DNA of 64,000 nucleotides from Rhodothalassiaceae bacterium (GTDB taxonomy: Bacteria > Pseudomonadota > Alphaproteobacteria > Sphingomonadales > Rhodothalassiaceae): NCBI GenBank assembly GCA_026004935.1, contig BPKC01000001.1:2827381-2891380 (forward strand), given 5' to 3'. This document shows positions 37,552 to 45,279 of this stretch, one piece after another; within the stretch, counting starts at the first letter, position 1, and every line of letters begins with the position of its first letter. The notes under the pieces are model-generated. The model was not told where the DNA came from and made no database searches. It saw only the letters and a list, made by a program, of their open reading frames with translations. The translations under genes and the position numbers were made by a program.

Positions 37552-38601
37552 ATGAGCGAAGGCCCATCGATGGCGGAGGGCTCGGCGGACATCGCGGCGC
37601 GCATCGGCCGGGCGCTGGTTACGGGCGCCGACGGCTTCATCGGTTCGCATCTCGTCGAGCGGCTGGTGACGCTGGGCGTGCCGGTGACGGCGCTCGTGCT
37701 CTACAACAGCTTCGGCACCGCCGGCTGGCTCGACAGCCTGGACGAGGCAACGCGCGAGCGGATCACCATCGTCCCCGGCGACATCCGCGATCCCGGCCAG
37801 ATGCGCAGGGTGATGGAGGGGATCGACACCGTCTTTCATCTCGCCGCGCTGATCGCGATCCCCTATTCCTACCACGCGCCGCAATCCTATGTGGACACCA
37901 ATGTCCGGGGCACCGTGAACCTGCTCGAGGCGGCCCGGGCGGCTGGCGTGCGGCGCTTCATCCAGACGTCGACGAGCGAGGTCTACGGCACTGCGCAGCA
38001 TGTGCCGATCGACGAGCGGCATCCGCTCGTGGGCCAGTCGCCCTATGCGGCCAGCAAGATCGCGGCCGACCAGCTCGCCTATTCCTTCTTCGCCGCCTTC
38101 GATCTGCCCGTCGTGATCCTGCGGCCCTTCAACACCTACGGCCCGCGCCAGTCCCAGCGCGCGGTGATCCCCACCATCATCACCCAGATCGCCGCCGGCA
38201 GCCGCGCGATCAGGCTGGGTGCGACCCACCCGACCCGCGATCTGAGCTTCGTCGCCGACACGGTCGAGGGTTTCCTTCTCGCCGCCGCCGCCGAGGGCGT
38301 GGAAGGCGAGACCATCAATCTCGGCACCGGGCACGAGATCGCGATCGGCGATCTCGCGCGGCTGATCGCCGGGATCATGGGTGTGGAGATCGCCATCGAG
38401 ACCGATGATGCACGCCTCAGACCCGCCCGCAGCGAGGTCGAGCGGCTCGTCGCCGACAACGGCAAGGCCCGGCGTCTGCTGGGTTTCGCGCCGCGCTTCG
38501 CCGGGCCGGACGGCCTGCGCCGCGGGCTTGAGCGCACGATCTCCTGGTTCACCGATCCGGAAAACCTCGTCCGCTATGCCCCGCACCGCTACCAGATCTG
38601 A
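37552..38601 (+). CDS. legB: NAD-dependent 4,6-dehydratase of the legionaminic acid pathway
   Basis: A 349-aa extended short-chain dehydrogenase. It has the TGADGFIGSHLVERL nucleotide site (about 25-40), HLAALIAIPYSY, TSTSEVYGTAQ with the catalytic threonine/serine, and YAASK as the YxxxK catalytic pair. RPFNTYGPRQSQRAVIPTII is typical of LegB-type enzymes. It would turn nucleotide-linked GlcNAc into the 4-keto-6-deoxy intermediate. The stop overlaps the start of legC by 26 bases, so the two steps are translationally linked. Start 37552; Met-7 is a possible alternative. Confidence 0.88.
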   Translation: MSEGPSMAEGSADIAARIGRALVTGADGFIGSHLVERLVTLGVPVTALVLYNSFGTAGWLDSLDEATRERITIVPGDIRDPGQMRRVMEGIDTVFHLAALIAIPYSYHAPQSYVDTNVRGTVNLLEAARAAGVRRFIQTSTSEVYGTAQHVPIDERHPLVGQSPYAASKIAADQLAYSFFAAFDLPVVILRPFNTYGPRQSQRAVIPTIITQIAAGSRAIRLGATHPTRDLSFVADTVEGFLLAAAAEGVEGETINLGTGHEIAIGDLARLIAGIMGVEIAIETDDARLRPARSEVERLVADNGKARRLLGFAPRFAGPDGLRRGLERTISWFTDPENLVRYAPHRYQI

Positions 38602-39790
38602 GGCCGCCTTTGCGGCCGCGGCCTTCCTCGGGCGGCTCGATGCGCTGTTTGCGGGACTCGCGCGTCCCGTGCCGCTGCACGAGCCGCTCTTCGGGAAGGA
38701 GGAGGAGGAGGCGGTGCGCCGGGCGGTGGCCTCGGGCTGGGTGTCGTCGGCCGGCCCCGAGATCGCGCGCTTCGAGGAGCGGCTTGCCGCGCTCACCGGC
38801 GCGCGCCATGCGGTCGCGGTGGTGAACGGGACGGCGGCGCTGCATCTGGCCTTCAGGGCCGTCGGCGTGCGGCCCGGTGACGAGGTGATCATGCCGCCGC
38901 TCACCTTCGTCGCCACCGCCAATGCCGCGGTCCACGCGGGCGCGGTGCCGCATTTCGTGGACATCGAGCCGGCGCGCCTCGGCCTCGATCCGGCCGCTCT
39001 CGCCCGCAGGCTCGAAGCGGTGGCCGAACGTCGCCCGGACGGTGTTTTCAACCGGTGGACCGGCCGGCGGATCGCGGCGGTTGCCCTCGTCCACGTCTTC
39101 GGGGTGCCGGCCTGCGATGCGGAGGTGGCGGAGGTCTGCCGGGAATGGGGCCTGCCGCTGGTGGAGGATGCGGCCGAAGCCCTGGGATCGCGGCGCGCCG
39201 GCCGGCATGCGGGGCTGACCGGTGCCTGCGGGGCGCTTTCCTTCAACGGCAACAAGATCGTCACCACCGGCGGCGGCGGCGCGGTGATCACGGACGACGA
39301 GGCGCTCGCCGGCCGCGTGCGCCACTGGGCGACGGTGGCGAGACGCCCCCACGCCTTCCGCTTCTTTCACGACGAGACGGCCTTCAACTACCGGCTGCCC
39401 AACCTCAACGCCGCCCTGGGGCTGGCCCAGCTCGCGCGCCTCGACGCCTTCCTCGCCGCCAAGAAGGCGCTCCACGACCGCTACCGCGAGGCTCTGGCCG
39501 GCCTGCCCGGCGTGCGGCTGCGGGAGGCGCCGGCGGACGCCGCGCCGAACCACTGGCTGATCGCGGCCGAGATCGACGTGCCCGACACGGCCGCGCGCGA
39601 TGCGGTGATCGCGCGGGCCGCCGCCGCCGGCATCGGCTTGCGGCCGGTGTGGGACCTGCTCCACCGCCTGCCCATGTACCGGGATGCGCCGCGCGGCGAT
39701 CTTGCGACCGCCGAGGCGCTGGAGCCGCGCCTCGTCTGCCTGCCCTCCGGCCCCGCGGTGGCGCTGGCGATCGCACGCAGACGGATGTGA
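38576..39790 (+). CDS. legC: Aminotransferase of the legionaminic acid pathway
   Basis: A 404-aa PLP-dependent aminotransferase of the DegT/DnrJ/EryC1 family, LegC subgroup. The segments PVPLHEPLFGKEEEEAVRRAVASGWVSSAGP, NGTAALHLAF and PPLTFVATANA are present, the Asp of LVEDAAEALGS should bind PLP, and SFNGNKIVTTGGGGAV contains the internal-aldimine lysine. It would aminate C4 of the legB product. The first ATG (38576) lies inside legB. It is the last plus-strand gene before the lower-GC island; the remaining leg genes come from the other side. Confidence 0.88.
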   Translation: MPRTATRSEAAFAAAAFLGRLDALFAGLARPVPLHEPLFGKEEEEAVRRAVASGWVSSAGPEIARFEERLAALTGARHAVAVVNGTAALHLAFRAVGVRPGDEVIMPPLTFVATANAAVHAGAVPHFVDIEPARLGLDPAALARRLEAVAERRPDGVFNRWTGRRIAAVALVHVFGVPACDAEVAEVCREWGLPLVEDAAEALGSRRAGRHAGLTGACGALSFNGNKIVTTGGGGAVITDDEALAGRVRHWATVARRPHAFRFFHDETAFNYRLPNLNAALGLAQLARLDAFLAAKKALHDRYREALAGLPGVRLREAPADAAPNHWLIAAEIDVPDTAARDAVIARAAAAGIGLRPVWDLLHRLPMYRDAPRGDLATAEALEPRLVCLPSGPAVALAIARRRM

Positions 39791-39797
39791 CAGGGCC

Positions 39798-40727
39798 TCA
39801 CGGGCTCGTTGAACACTGGTCCTTAAGAAGGCCGGTCGCGAGGCCGGGAATATCATGATGTTTCGGCGGAACGCCGCCGGCGGCGAAGAACTGAGCGTCT
39901 GGCACGGCTTTCAGAATCGCCTCGATGAAGGGCCTTTGTTCCTCCACAAACGGCACCACTTGGTCCTGCGGGTCACTTACGAATATCATTCTCTTTGGTG
40001 CATGCCTGATTATGTCTTCCAAATGATCGATCGGATTGTAGGGAGGATAGACGCCCGCTTTTGTCAGCCGATCGTAATAGGGGTCCCTGTTGCGCGCAAA
40101 GGGAGTTGAGATGAAGATTGCGCACGCAATGTCGCTGCGATCCTGAATGAGCCTGGCCAACACGACACCCGCCCATGATTCCGCCGAGATGCAGAGAGTT
40201 TTTCGCCCGTATCGCGTCTTGAGACGATCGAGCGCCCGGTGAAGAATTTCCGGAAACCGAACCGCGTCACCGATCGCCCCATCGGACCCGAAGGCCCCCG
40301 GCAGCGTCAGAAATACGTATGGCAGCTTCCAGTCCTGACGATCCTTTGACACCTGGCGCAGAAGCCCGCGTGGCGTCAGCTGCTTGAAATCCTCATTCAC
40401 GTTCCAGCTGCCGTCGTCGTGCAGCGCCACGGTTCCGGAAACCGGATAGAGGCGCACCGGAAGGCAACCGCCGCCGGGCGCCATCGGGAGGGCGGCCCAG
40501 CCAGGGGCAACAAGGCGGTAGCGCCGGCCGTCATCCAGTTCCACCTTCAGAAAGTCATCAGGTGCGAGAAAGAAGGAAAGCGCGGGTCGCGTCCAGAGAA
40601 CCTTGCGGACGAACACCTCGATTACTTCTCTCCCGGGAACAAACAAGACGACTCCGACGACGCAAATCCCGAGAACGAGGAGGGTGCCGAAGGTCACGCG
40701 GCGCACGGTGTTGCGGGGCTGCGTCAT
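39798..40727 (-). CDS. Membrane-anchored alpha/beta-hydrolase-like protein of unknown function
   Basis: A 309-aa protein I cannot assign. Residues about 11-30 (FGTLLVLGICVVGVVLF) are one N-terminal membrane helix, so the rest should face the periplasm. A hydrolase-like core is suggested by LTLPGAFGSDGA, a nucleophile-elbow-like ISAESWAGVVLA, an acid in VSDPQDQVVP and a late His pair in PPKHHDIPG, in the order expected for a Ser-Asp-His triad. The serine-elbow is not the textbook GxSxG, so enzymatic activity is only inferred. It lies 84 bases downstream of the double-glycine-leader gene, with hairpins between, and its composition is lower in GC than that of the leg genes on both sides. Confidence 0.7.
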   Translation of the reverse strand: MTQPRNTVRRVTFGTLLVLGICVVGVVLFVPGREVIEVFVRKVLWTRPALSFFLAPDDFLKVELDDGRRYRLVAPGWAALPMAPGGGCLPVRLYPVSGTVALHDDGSWNVNEDFKQLTPRGLLRQVSKDRQDWKLPYVFLTLPGAFGSDGAIGDAVRFPEILHRALDRLKTRYGRKTLCISAESWAGVVLARLIQDRSDIACAIFISTPFARNRDPYYDRLTKAGVYPPYNPIDHLEDIIRHAPKRMIFVSDPQDQVVPFVEEQRPFIEAILKAVPDAQFFAAGGVPPKHHDIPGLATGLLKDQCSTSP

Positions 40728-40751
40728 GACACTGCCTGTCCTGTCCAGCCT

Positions 40752-40797
40752 CCTTCCGGGCAGGAAGGTCGGGAGGGAGAGGAGGGCAACCCTCCTC
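40752..40797 (-). promoter_or_regulatory. Two tandem hairpins between the small leader-type gene and the hydrolase gene
   Basis: GAGGAGGG at 40779-40786 pairs with CCCTCCTC at 40790-40797 (8 bp, 3-base loop). CCTTCC at 40752-40757 pairs with GGAAGG at 40763-40768. There is no U-run after either on the minus strand. Such hairpins between a small abundant product and its downstream gene can stabilise or attenuate the message. Confidence 0.5.
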
Positions 40798-40811
40798 CCC
40801 CATCCTCGACT

Positions 40812-41084
40812 TCAATTGGGCACGCACTCGACCGTCACGGTTCCGCCGCCGATATCGATTCCTCCGGCTCCACCCTTGCCGGCAACATAGGTTACCTTGG
40901 GATGGGTGCCCTCGGGGCAGCTCACGTGAACCTGGCCACCACCCGGCAGGGTCACGGTGACGGTCCCCCCGCTATTCCCCTCGCCCCCGAACACGAAAGG
41001 GAGCTCCTTCTCGTCCAGCTCTCGAACGAACGGTTCCACCTTGGGCCGGTCCAGTGCCGGAACTTGAGGGATGATGCCAAGCAT
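40812..41084 (-). CDS. Small glycine-rich protein with a double-glycine-type leader
   Basis: A 90-aa protein I do not recognise. The first part is charged and ends in RELDEKELPFVFGG (GG at residues 33-34), closely resembling the LDxxELxxVxGG cleavage region of double-glycine leader peptides. The remainder (35-90) is rich in Gly, Val and Thr, has the repeat GGTVTV twice, and has two cysteines (56 and 87). Start 41084 follows a GGGAGAG site. It could be a processed secreted peptide or a RiPP-like precursor; no ABC peptidase or modification enzyme is visible next to it, so this is a hypothesis. A membrane hydrolase-like gene lies directly downstream. Confidence 0.62.
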   Translation of the reverse strand: MLGIIPQVPALDRPKVEPFVRELDEKELPFVFGGEGNSGGTVTVTLPGGGQVHVSCPEGTHPKVTYVAGKGGAGGIDIGGGTVTVECVPN

Positions 41085-41265
41085 CGCTTCTCTCCCATCA
41101 TTCAAGGCTGCCGACGCGTCGGGAAAGGACGAAGGAGGGCGGCGTTCACGCGCTGGCAGAGATCCCCCGGCGATCTGCGGCGGGAGGCCTGCCGCGCCGG
41201 CCACGCCGCGTCTCCGCCCGCCGTCCCCTCCCGAACGGCCCGGCGACCCCCGCCGGGCACTCGCC

Positions 41266-41300
41266 TCATTACCCCCCCCCCCTCTGATTGAGAAAGTCAA
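41266..41300 (-). promoter_or_regulatory. Promoter-like hexamers separated by an 11-base poly-G tract
   Basis: On the minus strand TTGACT (41300-41295) is followed by 23 bases and then TAATGA (41271-41266). Eleven of those bases are an uninterrupted G run (41282-41272). The spacing is too long for a normal promoter, but loss of about six G would give 17. It lies 180 bases upstream of the small leader-type gene. Homopolymers in promoter spacers are known phase-variation devices. Confidence 0.4.
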
Positions 41301-41456
41301 GCCAAATTCGCCTAATCACAGAGCGACCGTGGAAAATGCTGCCAACCGCATGGGGCCTGCCGCCGGCGTGGGGGAGTTCGCGCCCCTGACGCCAAGAAAA
41401 ACAATGTCGAGGGTCGCGGCCGGTGGTGGGGGCCCCTCCGTCGTCGGAGCGGAGCT

Positions 41457-42536
41457 TCAGGCGCCATCGATCGGTTCGCCGGGGGCGTAGGCGCGCGGGG
41501 CGGAGCGGCCGAGAAGCTGCCACCACGAGAAGGGATCGGCGCCTTCCGCCGGGCGCAGAACGGCCATGTTCTCGGCCGTCAGCGGCTCGCCGGCGGCGAT
41601 CGGGCGGGTTGCGACGATGCCGCGCCGCGCGACGCGCCGGGTCGCGCGCTCCGCCTCTGAAATCGGCTTGCCGGGGCGGCCGAGCGCCCGTTCCACCGTG
41701 CGGATCCCGGCGATCATCCGCGCGAGCTCGTCCGGCTCCAAAGAGGCGCGATGGTCGGGGCCGGGCAGCGACCGGTCGAGCGTGAAATGCTTCTCGATCA
41801 CGCGCGCGCCCAGAGCGACCGCCGCAGGCGCCGCCCAGACGCCCGCGCTGTGGTCGGAATAGCCCACCGGCAGGCCGAAGACGGCCTCAAGCGTCGGGAT
41901 GCTGTTCAGATTGAGGATGTCGTCGGCGGCCGGATAGTCGCTGACGCAATGCAGCAATGTCACGCGCCCGGCGAGCCAGGCCCGCGCGGCCTCGTCGCCG
42001 AGCGCATCGAGCGCCTCCTCGCGCCGCATCGGCGCACGCGCGGGTGAGAGATGCGCATGGGCGAGAATGGCGAGCGCGAACTCGATCTCGCCCAGAGTCG
42101 CCATGCCGGTGGAGACCAGCATCGGCCGGTCGTAGAGGGCGTGGGCCCGCAGCAATGGTGCATTCGTGATCTCGCCGGAGGCGATCTTGAAACGGGTGAC
42201 GGCAAGCTCTTCGGCCAGAAACCGCAGGCTCGCCTCGTCGAAGGCGGTGGACAGGAAGACGAGCCCGCGCTCTTCCGCCGCCGCCTTGAGATCGCGATAG
42301 ACCTCCCGCGGCAGGGTCAGCGCCTCCAGCATGGCGCGCTGATCGCCACCGGCGGCCCCGGCGCGGTCCTGATAGCGGGCCTTCGGCGCACCCGGACGGG
42401 CGAGCGCCGCCGGGTCGAAGGTCTGGAACTTGACGGCATCCGCACCCGCGGCCGCCGCGGCTTCGACGAGCCTGAGCGCCAGCGCCGGATCGCCGTTGTG
42501 GTTGACGCCGGCTTCCGCGATCACGAAGCAGCCCAT
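41457..42536 (-). CDS. legI: N,N'-diacetyllegionaminate synthase (NeuB family)
   Basis: Condenses the free sugar with phosphoenolpyruvate to form the nine-carbon acid. The product is 359 aa. Motifs: FVIAEAGVNHNGD at the start, VKFQTFDP, FKIASGEITNAPLL, STGMATLGEIE, LLHCVSDYPA, GYSDHSAG and EKHFTLDRSLPGPDHRASLEP, all typical of the NeuB barrel. The last 60 residues form an SAF (antifreeze-like) domain. Its start overlaps the legG end by 16 bases. It is the distal gene of the legH-F-G-I minus-strand operon. Assignment to legionaminate rather than sialate rests on the legB and legC partners. Confidence 0.9.
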   Translation of the reverse strand: MGCFVIAEAGVNHNGDPALALRLVEAAAAAGADAVKFQTFDPAALARPGAPKARYQDRAGAAGGDQRAMLEALTLPREVYRDLKAAAEERGLVFLSTAFDEASLRFLAEELAVTRFKIASGEITNAPLLRAHALYDRPMLVSTGMATLGEIEFALAILAHAHLSPARAPMRREEALDALGDEAARAWLAGRVTLLHCVSDYPAADDILNLNSIPTLEAVFGLPVGYSDHSAGVWAAPAAVALGARVIEKHFTLDRSLPGPDHRASLEPDELARMIAGIRTVERALGRPGKPISEAERATRRVARRGIVATRPIAAGEPLTAENMAVLRPAEGADPFSWWQLLGRSAPRAYAPGEPIDGA

Positions 42537-43777
42537 GCGTCCTCCGAGCGTCTCAAGATCGCATCCATGCCGGATCCGGCCGGGTCCTCCCGGTCGCAGA
42601 AGGGCTTGGCGACGAGAGCCGACCAGTCCGGCAGTTCTTCCAGCACATCGGCGATGCGCGCGGCCGCACGGCCGTCGCCGAAGGGGTGGACGGTCCCGGC
42701 CAGCGCCGCCCGGAAGGCGGGATCGCGCACCCGCTCGAGCGCCGCCGTGATGGCGGCCGCGTCCTCCGGGCAGGAGATGACGGAGGGGGCCTTGGGGCGG
42801 CCCTGCTGGCGCGGGCCGATGTCGATGGTGGCGGTCGGGATCGCCGGGGCTTCCAGGATCCCGCTCGAGCTGTCGCCGACGACGGCGATGGCATGCCGCA
42901 GAAGCGAGACGTAGGCGCGGTGTCCGAGGCTGTCCACGAAGAAGGCGCGCCCGGGGTGTGCGGCGGCGAAGCGGCGCGCCGCGTCACGGATCCCGTCGGC
43001 GCCGGGATCGGCATTGGGCGCGGTCCAGACCACATGAAGGTCCGGCTGCGCCTCGAGCGCGGCCAGAATCGCCGCAAGGCCGCGGCGCGTCGCGGCGGGA
43101 TCGCGGGTGACGGGATGCCAGGTCACCACCACGAGCGGCCGCGGCAGGCGGCGTCCCGGCAGGCCCAGCAGCGCCGCGAGCTCGGCTTCGTCCAGCGCCG
43201 GCTCGGTGTGGATCGCATCGACCCCGAGCGCCCCCACCACATGCACCCGCCCGGCCGGCTCGCCCATCCGCATGAGGCGGCGGGCGGCATCGGCGGTGGC
43301 CGCGAAATGCAGCGCCGCCATCTTGCTCACGGCATGGCGCACGGCGTCGTCGAAGGCGCCTTCGGTGACCTCGCCGCCGTGGATGTGGAAGATCGGAACC
43401 GCCGCCACCAGCGCCGCCGCCGCCGCCCCCAGAAGCTCGAAGCGGTCGCCGAGCAGGGCCAGCGCATCGGGCCGGGCCGCGGGATCCGCGAACAGCGCGC
43501 CCAGCTCCTCGGCCAGCCGCGCGATGGCCCGGCTCGCCGTCTGCGGAGAGTCGTCGGCGAGCGCCAGCGGAATCTCGCGCCACGCCCGGCGGCCGTCGGC
43601 CGCGATCTCGGCGATGGTGCGGCCGTGCCGGTCCTCCAGATGGGTGCCGGTGACGACGAGAAGCGGCGCGATGCGCCCGCGCCGTTCCAGCTCGGCCAGA
43701 AGCGGCCGCCACAGACCGTAGTCGGCGCGCGTCGAGGTCAGCACCGCCAGCCGGCGCAGGGGCGCTGCCGCCGCCAT
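42521..43777 (-). CDS. legG: Hydrolyzing nucleotide-sugar 2-epimerase (NeuC/LegG)
   Basis: Removes the nucleotide and inverts C2 of the diacetamido sugar. The product is 418 aa. The start LAVLTSTRADYGLWRPLLAEL, LGDRFELLGAA, HIHGGEVTEGAFDDAVRHAVSKMA and VVTWHPVT are characteristic NeuC/WecB motifs, and GDSSSGILEAPAIPTATIDIGPRQQGR near 330-355 closes the active site. The ATG at 43777 overlaps the legF stop (TGATG); a GTG one codon earlier is possible. Both neighbours overlap it, so the operon is tightly coupled. Confidence 0.9.
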   Translation of the reverse strand: MAAAAPLRRLAVLTSTRADYGLWRPLLAELERRGRIAPLLVVTGTHLEDRHGRTIAEIAADGRRAWREIPLALADDSPQTASRAIARLAEELGALFADPAARPDALALLGDRFELLGAAAAALVAAVPIFHIHGGEVTEGAFDDAVRHAVSKMAALHFAATADAARRLMRMGEPAGRVHVVGALGVDAIHTEPALDEAELAALLGLPGRRLPRPLVVVTWHPVTRDPAATRRGLAAILAALEAQPDLHVVWTAPNADPGADGIRDAARRFAAAHPGRAFFVDSLGHRAYVSLLRHAIAVVGDSSSGILEAPAIPTATIDIGPRQQGRPKAPSVISCPEDAAAITAALERVRDPAFRAALAGTVHPFGDGRAAARIADVLEELPDWSALVAKPFCDREDPAGSGMDAILRRSEDAWAAS

Positions 43778-44484
43778 CACATGACCTCCTCTTCCTCGGC
43801 GAGCAGACGGCGCGCCAGGACCTCGGCGATGTCGAAGTCGAGCGCCGTGTCGATGTCGAGCGAGCGCGCCCGCGGCATGACATGGGCGATCGTGCCGGGC
43901 AGGATCAGCCTCTTTTCTTTGAGCAGCGTCGGCACATGCGCGACATAGATCGCACCGTTCAGCGCATAGATGCGCGGCAGCTCCTGTCGGCGCGCCAGCG
44001 GCTCCTCGCCGAGAAGATGCGTCAGACGGCCATCCTCCTCGATGTGGTACATCCAGGAGGGATGCTGGCTCGCCGGGGTGACGGACACCACGCTCGGTGC
44101 GCCGGTGTCGATGCAGCGGGTAATCGCGGCATCGATGTCTTCGGTCGTGCGGAAGGGGGAGGTGGGCTGCAGCAGCACGAGATGGTCGTAGCCCGGCAGC
44201 TGCTCGAGCGCATGCAGCACGGGGGCGATCCCGGGCGTGTCGTCGCGCGCGAGTGCCGGCGGGCGGCGAAACGGCACTTCGCAGCCATAGGCCGCGGCGA
44301 TGCGGCAGATGTCCTCGTTGTCGGAGGAGAGCACGACGCGGTCGATGAAGCGGGACGCCCGCGCCGCCTCGATCGTCCAGGCGATGAGCGGCCGGCCGGC
44401 GAGCGGCCGGATGTTCTTGCCCGGCACCCCCTTCGAGCCGCCGCGGGCCGGGATCAGGGCCAGGATCCTGCGGTCGCGATACAT
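43777..44484 (-). CDS. legF: CMP-legionaminic acid (sialic-acid type) synthetase
   Basis: Activates the nine-carbon acid as its CMP derivative, the donor for glycosyltransferases. The product is 235 aa. The signature ALIPARGGSKGVPGKNIRPLAGRPLIAWTI (residues 9-38, cited by ARGGSKGVPGKN), LLQPTSPFRTTEDID, and the late DIDTALDFDIAE metal site are all typical of NeuA/LegF. It lies 16 bases after legH and overlaps legG. Confidence 0.92.
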   Translation of the reverse strand: MYRDRRILALIPARGGSKGVPGKNIRPLAGRPLIAWTIEAARASRFIDRVVLSSDNEDICRIAAAYGCEVPFRRPPALARDDTPGIAPVLHALEQLPGYDHLVLLQPTSPFRTTEDIDAAITRCIDTGAPSVVSVTPASQHPSWMYHIEEDGRLTHLLGEEPLARRQELPRIYALNGAIYVAHVPTLLKEKRLILPGTIAHVMPRARSLDIDTALDFDIAEVLARRLLAEEEEVM

Positions 44485-44500
44485 GCCGGACCTTCCTCGC

Positions 44501-45148
44501 TCACCCGCCGGTTAAGGCCGCGCGCGCGCCGGCGGGCACATCCGCGCGCACCACACAGCCGGCCGGCACCAGCGCGCCGGCCCCGATCGCCGTTCCGGGC
44601 AGGACGACCGCGCCGGCGCCGACGAAGGCCGCCTCGCCCACTCTCGCCGCCCCGCACAGCACCGCACCCGGGGCGATGTGGGCGCCGGCGCCGATCACGC
44701 AGTCGTGATCGACGATCGCCCCGGTGTTGACGACCGCATCGGGACCGACTCTGACGCCGGTCTGGAGCACCGCGCCGGCCATCACCTGCGCGCCTTCCTC
44801 CAGCACCGCATCCTCGGCCAGGATGGCCGCCGGATGCCGCACGGTCGCGAAGCGGAAGCCGGCCGCGCGATAGCGTGCGGCCAGCTCGAGACGCAGCCGC
44901 CGGCCCGGCACGAGCCCGACGCCGAGAAGCAGCAGAAATCGCGCCGGATCCTGCCCGATGAGCCAGGAGTCGCCGCGCCGCCAGCTGCGCCCGGACGGCC
45001 GCCAGGCCGCATCGCCATGCCCGTCGGCGACGACGACGCCGGCGATGGGCCCGCCGCCGGCCGCGCGCCAGGCATCCGCGACGACGCGCGCATGCCCGCC
45101 CGCGCCGAGCAGCACCACCTCGCGTTCGCCATGCGCCTGCCTCGTCAT
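44501..45148 (-). CDS. legH: Sugar N-acetyltransferase (NeuD/PglD/LegH family)
   Basis: Likely acetylates the 4-amino group made by LegC. The product is 215 aa. The N-terminal nucleotide-sugar fold shows VVLLGAGGHARVVADAW (residues 10-26); the C-terminal left-handed beta-helix shows hexapeptide repeats (VMAGAVLQTGVRVGPDAVVNTGAIVDHDCVIG in part) with the conserved NTGAIVDHDC containing the catalytic His. Start 45148 fits this family; an upstream ATG at 45196 adds unrelated residues. It is the first gene of the minus-strand leg operon. Confidence 0.86.
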   Translation of the reverse strand: MTRQAHGEREVVLLGAGGHARVVADAWRAAGGGPIAGVVVADGHGDAAWRPSGRSWRRGDSWLIGQDPARFLLLLGVGLVPGRRLRLELAARYRAAGFRFATVRHPAAILAEDAVLEEGAQVMAGAVLQTGVRVGPDAVVNTGAIVDHDCVIGAGAHIAPGAVLCGAARVGEAAFVGAGAVVLPGTAIGAGALVPAGCVVRADVPAGARAALTGG

Positions 45149-45251
45149 CGCCACTCCCGCCTGCCATCGCCAGCCCGCCATGCAAGCGGCGTGCACATTA
45201 GAGCCGGGATGCTTACCGAAGCGTTTACGATATTGCGGATGAAGGGACGCG

Positions 45252-45269
45252 CCCGGCCGTGCGGCCGGG
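45252..45269 (-). terminator. Possible hairpin terminator after the degenerate GGDEF-like gene
   Basis: CCCGGCCG at 45252-45259 pairs with CGGCCGGG at 45262-45269, an 8-bp GC stem with a 2-base loop, 11 bases past the stop of the minus-strand gene at 45280. There is no U-run, so termination strength is uncertain. It may insulate the leg operon. Confidence 0.4.
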
Positions 45270-45279
45270 CCCGGCGCGG

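Noticed and set aside
41457-44484. Sialic (neuraminic) acid rather than legionaminic acid synthesis
   Set aside because: NeuB, NeuC and NeuA-like enzymes alone would be ambiguous, but the legB-legC dehydratase/aminotransferase pair and a NeuD-like acetyltransferase favour legionaminate.
45211-45227. A third near-CtrA box (TTAC-N7-TTTA) before legH
   Set aside because: Two mismatches from the consensus; too weak to list as a site, although its position in the leg operon promoter is suggestive.
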